Below are positions 28,401-41,800 of a DNA stretch of 64,000 nt, piece after piece. Both the position numbers and the translations under genes were made by a program. The notes below the pieces were generated by a model. The model did not search any database. It was not told the DNA's origin and saw only the letters and a program-made list of their open reading frames with translations. Source of the DNA: Hermatobates lingyangjiaoensis (Eukaryota > Arthropoda > Insecta > Hemiptera > Hermatobatidae); the NCBI GenBank assembly GCA_026182355.1, contig JAPFBL010000255.1, positions 2,232,001 to 2,296,000 of the forward strand. Direction: 5' to 3'. How positions within the stretch are numbered: the stretch's first letter is position 1; each line of letters opens with the position of its first letter.

Positions 28401-29752
28401 CTATTCATTGGAGTGGATTATAAAACAGATACTGAACTGACCGAGAAGTTATTAATGCCACTTTCTGGCTTACTGATTGAAAGATAAAACGACAAAAAAT
28501 ATTTCCACTCATTAATTTACCCTCTCTTTTAACGTTTTTCCTTTTTTTAAAATTATCTTTCTGTTTGAAGCTTTTTAACTATTTCTGTTGTGAATTATCT
28601 CGTAGGGTAATTTATAGCGAATTATAATTATATAGTGGTGTATAATTATATTGTATTGGTGTACTAGTACACCAGGAAATTTATTAAAATAAAGAATAAC
28701 TAATATTTTATTAAAATAAAAATAACTAGTTCTAGCTTCAAAGATATTCTATGAGATTATATCGGCAGACTGTCAGAATGTAAACTCTTTGACAATTGTG
28801 TACATCAGCTGATTCTGTAAGAGTTTTTTTTCTTTTACTTTTCAATGTTATTGTTTTGGGTAGCTAACTTGTGTTTATGAAGTCAACGATATCAATTTGT
28901 TTCGTATAAATGGGACACATTTTACATGTAAGCAGCATAATTCGTTCCAGCCCCCCCCCCTCCCCTGTGAAAACAACCCTCTACAAACTAAAAGAAATAC
29001 TATCATTAAATACAACATAATGACTTTAATATTTTTATAAAATAATGAAGAAGCAATAAAATCAATGAAAAATAATAATACAAAGTTGTTACGAATCAGA
29101 AGAACCCTAACTTTTGAGTCAGGTGAATGTGGCGTTAAAGGAGAAGAGCTGTTTTACGGACTTTTCACAAATGTTAACGAAACTAATGTGAATGTATTAT
29201 ACCACAGACTCAACTGTAAACTAAATTTAACTATTGAGTTTTTTCTAAACTTAAATTCAATTTCTTTCTAGTGGATTTTGTGTTTCATTATTATTATTTT
29301 TTTATTAATGCTTTTATTTTTTGCTTTTGTACCTTGAATTTTGTCTCATAAAATGAGATGGTAGAATATTAGGGGTTCTTTTCGTATCTCGAGTTTTTGG
29401 GCATCACTGTATAAAAATTCCAACCAAAAGTTTGGACTTATAATACAACATTTAAAAAATGGAAACGCTTATTGAATCTATGCATATAACGATCTTTGTG
29501 TGATGTTGTGTTTAATTATGTTTAAGCTCATTTGGAGTGAGTGAAAGTGGCATTTGGTGGCAAGACCTCGCATCAGATCTAACTCAGTCCTAAAGACATT
29601 ATCTGCCCACCAAAGGAAGCCAACGAACCAACAGTCTACTCTATTAGAGTAAGATATAGAAAATACAACTTCACATAAAACTCTTGTTCTAATCTGAATC
29701 TAAGTATAAAACCTTTACACACTGCACATGGAAATAATTAATAAGTAATGTA

Positions 29753-29810
<58 letters not shown>

Positions 29811-32800
29811 GATAATACATTAATGATACTGCTTGAAATGATTAGAAAAAAGAGTAGTTAATAATAATGGTGCATAATTAAATGGATTGCATAGGAGGTA
29901 TGTAAACATATGAGTTAGGGTATAAGTGAAAATTTAATGTAGAACCTTAAGATCAGAAGTTCTATGAATAAAATTCAAAGATTGCTATGAATAAGAATAT
30001 GTCTGTTACTGGCATTGTTATGCTCAAAGTGTAATAGGTTTAGAAGTATGTCAAAAAGTCATCCATGTTTTGTTGTTACAATTTTATGCTGATATTTATG
30101 AAAACTATTTGTTATTCATATAAATGTTATATAAAACAAAATTAATGTTTGATCTCCTTATTTGAAGTTTGTTTGTGTGTTCAGGCTTTATGCGAAGATG
30201 GTTTTCCTAAGAGTAGAATGTCCAGGCAAATACCTAAATATCGCATCAGACTTCTGCCTCCTCTCACTCTCCATAATCGCCTGCCATATGCCGTAGAAAT
30301 CTCTATACCTTTAATCAAGTATCATGTAAGTATGAACTAACATCAAATTTAAAAGACTAAAATAAAATAAAGTTATGTTTTCCTATTTAATTCCAAACTT
30401 TAATGATGTTATCAAGGATAGAAGGTATGGTTACAGAGAATGTAAGACTGTATAGGAACATAATTAATTGTGAAGTTGAAATTATGTTAAATTGCCCATT
30501 ATCTGATCTACATAGTATTATCTGATCCATAATATTCTGTATTATATAAATTGTCTAAGATCTGATAACTGTGAATTTATTATTACTATTATTATAACTC
30601 GGTTATAATGTTTCTACGAACATCACATTTAAACAAAAATTTTAAAGAAGGATTAATTTTCAACGTTAAATTTGAATGAGAGGATACTGTAGTATTATTC
30701 AAACCAACCATAAGAAGCTAATTTTCCTTTAATTTAAAAAAATGTTATTAGTTTTCATTAAAATTCGTATTATAAATATTATTTATATATTTTTAATTTC
30801 ATTTATATGAAATTATCCATGCTGATAATGAAATGATGTTTTTTACTTTATTTTTAGAATCGAGTGGAAGCGGGAGAGAAGAGTAATGTTTATTATTTAA
30901 ATCTTATGAAATCCCACAAAATTTCAGTTTCAGTAAGTATATATATTTTTTGTTTATTCCTATATTATAAAGGAGAATATGTTTTCGAATTATTGATTTT
31001 ATCAAAAATGTTGGTTATATAGGCATACAAGAAAAAAAGTTTTTTTTTTTATTCAGGAAAGTAAAATCTGGCCCAATTTATTATTTCTCAATGTAAACTG
31101 AATTAAATACTAAAGCTAATAATTTATTTTGAAAAAAAAAGAATATTCATTAATTCATAGAATTCAATCTATTGAAGAATTTACTGTGTTAATTGAAGAA
31201 TGATGGACTCTTTATCAGTGGGTTGATGTATGTTCAATGGTTCCTTTTCAGTTTATTAAAATGGGTTTACCAATTGTATTTAGTGAATAATGTACTGTAC
31301 TATATCACAACATACATATATTCAGTGGTGCATTAAGAAGTTCGTTTTGGACCAGAAATATAATTTTCCAAATCCTCTTTTAGTACCCTTTGTTTAAGAC
31401 TTTACAGTATTTTAATAACTGCTTTACATAGAGTATTTTCTCGATCTAATTTAATCTTAAATATATTAGCTAATAATGTAGAAATTAAAATTAGTTTAGT
31501 TGCTTTTGCTTATACTCGTAATGGTTCTTTATTGGGGCCTTAAATGTAATTATTTTATCTCTAGTTGTTAATATGTGAGATTTCATTCTTGAATTAAGTT
31601 AAATTTATTTATTTAATATGTATATAAATATACTATGATTAGCTTGTCTTATAATTACTGTAAGGTACTTTAAGGTTAGTTATGTGCTTACTATAAAGAT
31701 TTTTGAATAGAATCTTGTTTGATAAAGACTAAATTAAATCTTTTAGGTGCCATCTTACCTAGGTATTCAGTGGAGTGGTAGTGTGACCATAAGTCCTGAG
31801 GTTGAAGAAAAGGTGATATCAATGGTGACTGAACAGGATACGGAAGGTGGAAATAAACAATTGGGTTTGAACTTGCGAATAGACCGAAAGGATTCTTGTC
31901 ATGCCATATTTTACTCACCATTCTGGCTAGTGAACAAGACATCACTACCAGTTCAGCTTCGGGTAATAATTCCTTTATTCCTTCAAACCTTGGTGAATAA
32001 TATATGTTTTCCTTTAATTCTGTTATTTCAACTAACGTTTTCATATAGAATAACATACACTTTCGCAAACAACAATCTTCGATTTCTCAGAATTTCACTT
32101 CACCAGTGATCTTTTTTCTTTTTTTTTGTGAATTGCAAAAAATAATTCATGAGTGACTATTATTTGGGAATGTGTTTTTTATTTTATTAAAAAAAATGAA
32201 GTTAATTGAAACGACTATCAGGACTCCTTTATATTGCATAGGGGCTAGATATTACTATAGGCCACATTAGTAATGTCGATTTTTATTGCATATCTAAGAA
32301 GGTTTTTAATATTTCTATATATCTAAGGATTAAAATAATAATATAATTATTCACAAGCAAAGGAATTTTACTCCACTGTACGTCTTTAGAATCCTTGTGT
32401 TTTATTTGTGGGATGGAAATTGCAGTGCAGTTGTTAACCGTATACATTGCTAGGTACATTTTATTATGTACCCTGTTGCCCGTCTCAGTTACAATGAGAG
32501 AGGCTTTTTAATAAGTAAAACTAATGAAATTGTCCATTATTAATGATTCAGTATGCTTGAATTTCTACAATTACATAATAGCCTCTAATGTCTACTTATA
32601 TTCAGATAACTAAACATTGATTTCGGAGACTTTGTGCCTGAATTTTCAAAAATAAAAGTTCCAAAGTAAAACAAATTAAAGGAGAAAATGTTTCATTAGT
32701 TAATAATTTATTTTAATATATAATTTGTGAGGTACATTCCTTTTTTGTATAATTAGAAGAACTTTATGAATTATTAATTTCGAAAATTGGTATTGTTCTC

Positions 32801-35800
32801 AATTTGCGATATCAATAGTTCATGTCATGTCAAGTGAAGACCAATTGATAAAAACTTGAGATATTAAGGTCTTTATATGTGGCTTACTTGTTTAGAAATG
32901 AAACTTGTTGATATTTTGTTGAAGGCATCTCTGACAGATGTGGTTTACGAAAACCAAGGTGACGAGCCGCTGCTGTTCTGCTTCAGAAAACCGAGGAGGC
33001 AGTGTGTCAGACTGAGAGTCTACCAGTCGTCTTGGTCTTCTGCATTTTCTCTAGACTCCTTTGGCACTTCGGGATTGGTGGTTTGCAAGTAAGAATAGAA
33101 GTCTACTCCTAAATATGGTATCTGTTAATAACAAAATAAGTAACATAAAGTATCTCACAAATGTCAACAATGTTATAATAAATTTATTTAAACTTAGAAA
33201 TAAATATTTTTTTATTAATGCTGATATATAATTTTTATTTTAAATATCTTAAGGTAAACTTTGACAGAAATGTAAAGAATTTTGACAATATATCTTCACC
33301 AAGATTTCATGACTTGAAAATTATACTTAAAAAATGCTCTATGACCTCTGAACAAACAAATCTAAACCGTTAAGCCAGAAAAAAGTTTGAATGTTTACAA
33401 ACTTCAAGCTGCTATAGCTCATTAAAAAAAAAATCCTAACCTGGGACTTATTTACCAATAACAAGCCTTGTGTGCATAGTTACATGGTGTATCCATGAAT
33501 AAACATACAAACTCTTCTTACTTTACTCTAGTGAAATGGGGAGAAAAACCGATTTGGAATTACTATTATGATGGATTTAAACGTTTTAAGGCCCCTTGAA
33601 TTGTGATGATGATGTCTGGTTGTTAGTGAGTGGCTGTGTACCCCAAAATTTTGTAAACACTATAAATCTCAACGTTTCATGGATGCTAAATAAATCAAGA
33701 TAGATAGAGAGGTCTCCATCTTGAACATATCCCTATTTACTGGGGTTAAAGCTTATATGTAGCTTTTGGATAAGAGTGAGGAATAAACAAGGTGTATTAT
33801 TCTACTTCATCGCAAAAAAGAAATGATTTAGTTGCAGCTAACATAAAAAGAAGCTATTTGCATAAATATCAGTTACGTAACAGAGTAAGACACTTTTCAG
33901 TTTGGTTATTTAGGTCGCTTCTCCAAGACTACAGGACTGGTCAATATGACTAAATACTGCATTTTTTATTTCTTCAACCTATATTTTGAAGTTAATTTTG
34001 TCGTTTTAAATGTTAACCTATAACCAGGGAAGGACAACTGTTAGTTTTTCTTCCGGGTTAAACACCTGTTCAGGCCTCTTAGTCAATACTTATACCAATT
34101 CGTACTTAGAATTTCAACTGTTGGGTTGACCATTTCTCTAAATACATTCTTTCTAAATTAGTCTTCAGAAAGTTTTTGCTATTCAATTTGACTATTCGCG
34201 CTTAGACGATTTTACAGAGAGGGATTCTTTTTTTAAATTTTACAACTTTATAAAATAAAAACATAAAGATGACTTTTCCTTGTTTTCTATGAAATCATTA
34301 GCTTTGAAAAGGGGCAGTGAAATCTAATGTGTTAAAGGTGATGTTGTATCCAACGGACTCACTTACAGACTTTCACTTTCAATGCTGCTCTAGAGGCATC
34401 AAGGGTGGCTTACTTGTTTTTTAGCACTGGCTTCAGTTATGTGTGAGTCACATAACGAGAACGCTAATGGTTGATACTTTTGAAGTTATCTTTAATAAAG
34501 TGAATTATTGAAAGAAGGAAAGGCTCCTAAAACTAATGTTTGAAAATGTAGCACATTAAATCGATTTCTGCGCGATGGAGTGGTTCTTTTGCAAGTTTGC
34601 ATATATTTAAGAAAATTAACTTCCTGCAGCTAGATTTGGTGAAAATAAAGATTATTCAGATTGATATTATTTCAATTTTTTAAAGATTGCTAGAATGCAA
34701 TACCGAATATTTGTTTCATGTTTTAATTAATGTCAATTCTTGTATCAGGGATCGTGAAAGGAAACGGAAATACAGGATACTTATGACAATTAGTATGTCT
34801 CAAGTAGTACCCAGCTTAACTAAAATAGTGACTTTGTCTCCGAACTTCCTAATACATAACGAAAGTAAGAGACCGTTAAGATTTATGGAAGAAAACGAAA
34901 AGGCAGATTTATGGATCGACATATCGCCAGGACAAGTAAGAAAATATGAACATCTTTTGGTTATTAGTTACTTCCACATTATCGAATCCCTAAAAAGTAA
35001 ACACCGAAAAAACGTGCTTTCATTATATTTTGTTAGTCATTGTCTTTAGCAGAATTGATCTATATTAGCATCTTATCTTGACTAATGATAAATGTAGATT
35101 TCTTTTGTTTTTTCTCTGTGATTTGATTTATTGTCACAGTGGTCCTGGTATGTTTATATTTTGTACTAATTATTCAATATCCTTAATTAAGTTATCTTGT
35201 GGTTAATTCTTTCTTTTGATATTATTACTATAATTTCTTGTCAAAGTATTATTTCAAACTATACTAATAGAGAACCATAGTAAAACATAATTTAAGTAAT
35301 TATTATTTACATAATGACCAGTTTATTTATCACAGTAAACGTATTAATGATATATTTGATTCCAGTGTCTACCATTTTGGCCAGAAACAGAGAAAATGTT
35401 CATGTTTGTTAAATACAGGGACAGTAAAGTGATATCACCACACTTTCCTATAACAATGACTCACAATACGGTTCTCAGAATGGATAAAGGAGTAAGTAAA
35501 ACTGGTGAATATTTATGAAATGAAATTCATGAAAAATATGAAAATTGATCATATTATTCACATTAGTTTTTATATAAAAAATTAAATACTATACAAATAA
35601 TTATATTATGTTCACATATGGAATCTTAATATAATGTTTGGTCTAAACTTTACATACCGCTGGATAGTTTGAAGTTGAAAGGTTTTTAATGAGAATATTT
35701 GATCTTTGCGAGTTTACTTTATATCTGAGAAGCAGTTTACTAATTTTGTTAATAACAATCAATTTATAAAGTAAATAATACTTAAACAGGGTAAGATATA

Positions 35801-38800
35801 TAAAATGTCTTCGCAGTCCTTAATGAGTGACTTCAAAGAGACGGCGCTGGAGTAGAGCAGAGATCTAGAATGCTGCAGTGAAACTGGAAATCATTTTGCT
35901 GGTTCTCAAAAAGTCTTTTTTGTAGTCTTCCATCAAAAACTAATCAAATAGCTCAATGGAGTTAATCCGCTAATTCTAGCTGGAGTTATACGTGGATGGC
36001 AGCTGTATTCTTACTGGATACCAGGGTATGTTATATTCATGAGAACAAGCAGGTAACCAACTAGAACTCTAGTTTTACTGACCACACAAAAACTTCAGCC
36101 ACATATGGCCTCAACGACAACTGCAACAGTCATCAGCGGGGAAAAAGTGGGAGAGTATGATTTCAAATGGCCATATACAGGATGTTAGCAATGCCGCATC
36201 CAGTTAAATCTGGATACGACTTCCTGGTGTCTTAATTATGATACATACAAAAAGACATATAAAAAGTAGTATCATATGTATCTTTTTAACACTTTTTTAA
36301 ATTATGTATCTTCTTTAAAAAGACATATATCCTTTCATCTCCGAACAGTCAATTATGTATGTGGTTTCACAGTCATAGGTGCAGAACATAACAGAGACCC
36401 GGTTCTGGGCTACTACGAAGACGGTACCAAAATTACTTTTCAATGCTGCTTGTTTCTAGTGACCAGCACACCATACAATGACCAAAAGCCAGGGGTGGGG
36501 ATTAACTAGTATGTAGTCAGTCAAATGTTTCATAATTAATTGAAAAATGCTCGTATATTAAATTATGCTACTCTTTTTAAATTCATCAGTGTTCCATTAC
36601 TTCCTCATCAACTTTCTACGTAAAAAACAAATTAGTATCTGTTAGACTTCAATCACTTTGTTATTGTAACTAATCATTAATTGGTGAATGCTAAACTCTA
36701 TTGAGGTATATATTATGAATTTTGTATTGGTATATATTGTGAATTTTGATTTTTGTAGAGTGGGCTCTGTGTAAATGTGACTGGTAGTGAAGACCGACCA
36801 TTCTGTGTTACATTCAGACCTTATATCCCAGGTGACGCTCCAGTGCGAGTAGACAACTTGTGTGAAGATCTTTTTCTCAAAATAAACCAGTTAAATCTCA
36901 GCCAGGTGATTTAATATTTTAGTGAAGTAATTTTTACAAACAATATCTTATGGAATTTTAAATTCAACTTATTTACTCAGATATTACTGAATTTAGTGCC
37001 TCATCAAATATATAAAAGGAAATATGTAATGTTCTAAAGAATGTAACTAGTGGTGATTTATTATTTTCTGTTTTTTTCTCTAACAACCTGTCTGGTTGTT
37101 AAAGCAAGAAACATGTTGGTAGTAGTAATGAAATGTCAAATTGATAAAAATAGCTTAAAATTACAATATTTCATTTCCTATTTATTTATAAACAACAGGA
37201 AAAGGGACATATATGTAATACACATATTTTATATATTGGGAAAATCACAATCACATTTTAACAGTAGTTCATTCATTACTGTGGAAATAATTTTACAACC
37301 TGCCCACAATTGATTAGGAAGAGAATACTTCATATTTTTGTTGTTTAATGTCCAAAAGTGTCATTTGAAATTAGAAATACATGCAATACACTTGTAGTAT
37401 CGTTAGTTAATATTTTTCGTTCTGCTGTGGCGTAATATCTTTTCCAGGTATCTATTATGAGTGTTTGTTATGGTATAGGTACGGTACATTTGGTTTTTGA
37501 AGACCAGCCAAAATAAAAAAAAAAAACTATCAGACTGAGGACTGAAGTACCATTTAAGTTCATTCTAGCTAGTTCTAACTGATCTTGGTAAAGAAAGATT
37601 AGCCGAATGGCAACTTCTACTGTTCGTTTGACATTTTGCCCCATTAATGACGTAAATATTTGTATGGATTAATTTTACTCAAACTAGCGTCTGAAATAAT
37701 TCATTCACTTGATTAATGAATAAAATATTTTTACAACTAAAACCAGATGGATAATATCTATGCCTGCTTTGTTCTAATGTTAAAATGTATTGTATTTATG
37801 GCATATCCCTAAAAAGTGGTATGTTTAATTAAAGTTTGAGCTTTATTACTTCCAGTCCAACCTCATATATACATTCAAATATTGAAACTCGTGATCCTTC
37901 TGGAAGTGTACATTTATCTTTATAAATAAAATAATGATTTTGTCTGTACATTGCTTAGAACTGACTCATTTCAAGTTTTCTTTACGTTTCATACATTGGA
38001 GAAACCGAATCCACCCTTAGAAAAATTTCTGTCGGTTTGTCGGTTTGTCCGCAAAACTTTGTCACAGGTAAACTGAGCTACCATAAGACATATAAAGCTG
38101 AAACTTTTACAGTAGATTTGTGTAGGTCTAACTTAAAATATAGGCTATGAATTGATTGGAAATTCAACGTAGAAGTGAAGTTATGGACGTTTAACGCAAA
38201 AATGTTTGTCACAAGTAAACTCAGCCACCATAAGACATAGCGAGCTGAAACATTGACACTGGATTTGTGTGTGCCTAACTTAAAATATGGGCTCTAAATA
38301 GATTATTAATTCAGTACAGAAGCGAAGTTATGGGGCTTTTAGTTGTATTTTCCTAACTTCACAGACAAGTTTGTTTTGAAAATACACAGGTGTGGCAAGT
38401 AGGTATTGTTAGTTGATTTTAATTTCAATTGAGCACATGAATATATTGCGTATTTGACATCATTGAAATGGTGTTTCACAGAGTTAAGGATGTACTATCT
38501 ATTGAGAATAAATGTTTTGTAAACGAGCAATTGTCAGCCCTTAATATGAACAGGCATGAGAAATCAACAAACAAGTTCTTACGCTATATGAAGCCGAGGA
38601 AAGAACTTACAAGTCAGTAAAGAGATTGGATTAGTGATGAAGAAGCAGTTCATTATCTAATTGAATTTCTTGACTCTGAATTTATTTCTCCTGGACTGCC
38701 TGCTCATGAGTAAAAACTTAAAGTAGGAGCACCAATGATGCTGCAATTTATAGCAGTAACAAATTTCATGTTACGAAACATGAGTGACCCAAAAACTGTG

Positions 38801-41800
38801 CAACGGGACACGACTCTGAGTTCGTGCTCTACACAGATATGCCATAGAGGCGGACATAATGACTGGATGTGGTATTGGGGAGTCTTCCGAACCACTGTCT
38901 GTTTCCATTCAAATGATTGCAAGGTCCCCTCAGAGTCTATTTCGCAATGACGTTAACTAAGTCGCAAAGGGAGACTTTATCTAACGCAGGAATTCAAGTT
39001 AGCGAAACCAAGTTTGTCTCACATGGTCAACTGTAGTTTACTTGCTCAATAGTCAGAGGTTTCAACTGATTGTTCTTCCATGAACCTGAAGGACAGACAG
39101 CTAATGTAGTGTATACAGAGGCATTTGTTTAACACTGTACTAATAATGGTGTTTTCTACTATTCTATAATTTCTAATTATAGTATTAGTATAATACTATA
39201 ATTGATATGTTGGAATACCAAGTATAATAGAATTTTTGATTCCGTCAAAGACGGGTACATTTGCTAGTTTAAATATATATTGCTGAAATAAATTACTGAA
39301 GCAAGTGTCTTCAGTAATTCAGGAGGACAGTTGGTTTTCATTGCGCGTTGAACTATCAGAAAAAAGATTCGTAAAAATGGAAAGACTGAAATTTTTGCAG
39401 CCAAAATATTATCACGTTTTAATACAGTTGGAAAGTAGTGGCTCCCTTCATTAGTTAATCCAATGTTTAATGAATATTAAAGTAATACAAGTTTTGATTT
39501 GCATTTTCTTTTAGTATTGTTAAACTTCATTTCTGTGCTGTAAACGGCCTCTCTAAATCTGTCTATGTTAAAACTTATTAAATGAAAAGAAGTTCATTTG
39601 TTAATTTATGGAAATAGTGTGCTATTTATTATGTTTCTTGGAATATACATTAGCTGATTTTTCCATTCATGACATTTAATTGAAAAATTCCAGGTAGCCC
39701 TTCTGAGTCCATATCAAAGTCTTCTCTACACTTGGGATGATCCTAGCAAAGAAAGGACATTTCTTTGGAATGTTTACAATAAGAAGTGTAAAGGATTTAT
39801 AACTGATATAACCAAGGTTATTGTTCAGTTATACAAATTTTATAGTTTTCTTATATGTTTAGTAAAAAAGTGAACAGAACGATTAACTTTTATTAATTCT
39901 AGGATGGTTTTGGTCAAGAAAGAGTAAGTTTTCATACAGTTAGGAAACATGGGACTCTTAATCAAAACACTGTCACAGCTAAACTATCAGCCAGTTTAAA
40001 GAGGCTGTCTAATCCATTGGTGGATTCATCTCAGACGACTAGCAGCGAAGAGACTGAGTCAGATGAGCAACACAAGCCGCAGGTACTGCACTGCTCCTTT
40101 TCAAATCACACAACCTTTTCTTACTCACTAGTTTTATTTTCATTTTTTTTACTTTACTATAAGTAAAGTATAGTGATCGTGAAAAAATTCGATTTCGAGA
40201 TTTTGACGGAATTACATGTTTTGAGGTCCCAGAAGTCGTTTTATGACGTTTTTACGATGATGTCTGTGTGGGTGGGTGGGTGGGTGGGTGAGTGTGTTAG
40301 CATTGCTTGTTACCACGCTACGGTCCAGAATCTTTGATGGATTAAGTTGATATTTTACACAAAAATGGGCCTCATAAAGACGAAGATCCCTATTGTTTGG
40401 GAAGAATTATGCATAATGGGAAAGTCACTTTTTTTGCCAAAAACCGTTTTTTTTAAAACATTTATTTCTCCTAAACTGATAACCCTACAGTTTTGAAATT
40501 TTGACATTATCTTTAAGGTTACAAATGCAACAAACGAAACATATATTCAGAATTTTAAAACTACGGGAAATATTTTTTTTTCAATAAAATGTAAAAAATT
40601 TGACTTATAATTCGATCTCAAACCTTGTGAGAGCGATACAAGCCATACTGTTTGACGGACAAGAATGAAACTATGCCTACAAATAGAACATTATATGGCG
40701 AATGAGTTGAGATATTTTTTTTCAAAATTACATTCGATAAAGGGGCGTTACAGTACGATTTCTGTTTTCAGAAAATGTTTTTTTGACGCTAAACGGCTCA
40801 TTAAAAAATAATGAAACTTCGACCAAAAATGGAGCAAAAAATTAGCAATTCATAAAAAAAAAATCATGAAGTTGCAATTATGGGAAAGAGCAATAACGCT
40901 ATAAAAACTGTTTGTTTATCTTAGACTAAGAGATCACCTGCTATACTTGTCGAATTTTTTATATTTTTTTCATTGTTTACATTGACTTAGAAATTTTTTG
41001 AGCGAATTCACTGAGATAAAATTGATGTTTCTAATGGAAAAATGAAAATATTATTGACTTATAAGAGATGTAAGAGGAATAATATTGTGCAGGTAAATGA
41101 TAACACTCATTAAAAAAAAATTTGTATATATGTTATTTGACAAAGGAAAGTAAAATGATCTTATTAAATACTAAGAAGCCATAAAATTCCCAGTATAATA
41201 ATTCTGTTAAAAAACCAAAAATGTAAAAGATAATTCAAAATATAAATCTTTCGTTTAGAGATTAATAACTGTAATTATCGTACATCTTTAATTAACAAAT
41301 CACCTTAAAACAACATTTTCTTCGCTGTTTAAGATGTTTTTCAGAGAAAAAAAGGGTATTTTACTGTTTCAAATTTGAAAATTTTACATTAATATTCAAT
41401 GTAGAAGGATGTCAAGTAAACAATGTAAGATATCTACTGGATATTTGAACAATAGCCATGTTCTCTTGTAGGATAATATTTCGTTTCAAGAAATGTTCTC
41501 ATTGGTTCTTCAAAAATGTTATTACTGCTGTAGTTATAAGCTTATAAATAAGCTTATAAATTGATATGTCTTTCAATCACTATCTGTACTACCTCACGAA
41601 TGCAATGCTAATAACTATATCCCATTTAGATATTTATATTATGCTTAAATGATAAGTTATGTTTTATACACTCAAGAAATTTGACATTGAGTTACTTATA
41701 GTAAAGTAGAGTGTAGGCCACTCCAGATTTTTTTAAATAGGTATATAGTAACAAAAAATTATTATTTTAGTTTTGTAAAATTTTAAAATTGCAGATTATT

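Larger units (their letters stand above)
30326..36758 (+). other. Introns 21-26, no gene seen
   Basis: The long introns are 30326-30857, 30933-31746, 31963-32924, 33089-34748, 34936-35365 and 35492-36758. They are AT-rich. 35815-36210 is less AT-rich and may be an old element, but no frame or ends could be recognised. Confidence 0.4.

Noticed and set aside
29065..29271. 68-codon plus-strand frame in intron 19
   Set aside because: It does not resemble VPS13, has no fitting splice phase, and the missing exon is better placed at 29527.
29588..29593. Programmed +1 frameshift at TCC-TAA
   Set aside because: Two other exons have unrelated +1 changes, one mapping upstream of its stop codon, so a shared error or decay explanation is simpler. 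It is kept only as an alternative.
37050..37313. 87-codon plus-strand frame
   Set aside because: AT-rich intron with hydrophobic low-complexity product and no family signature.
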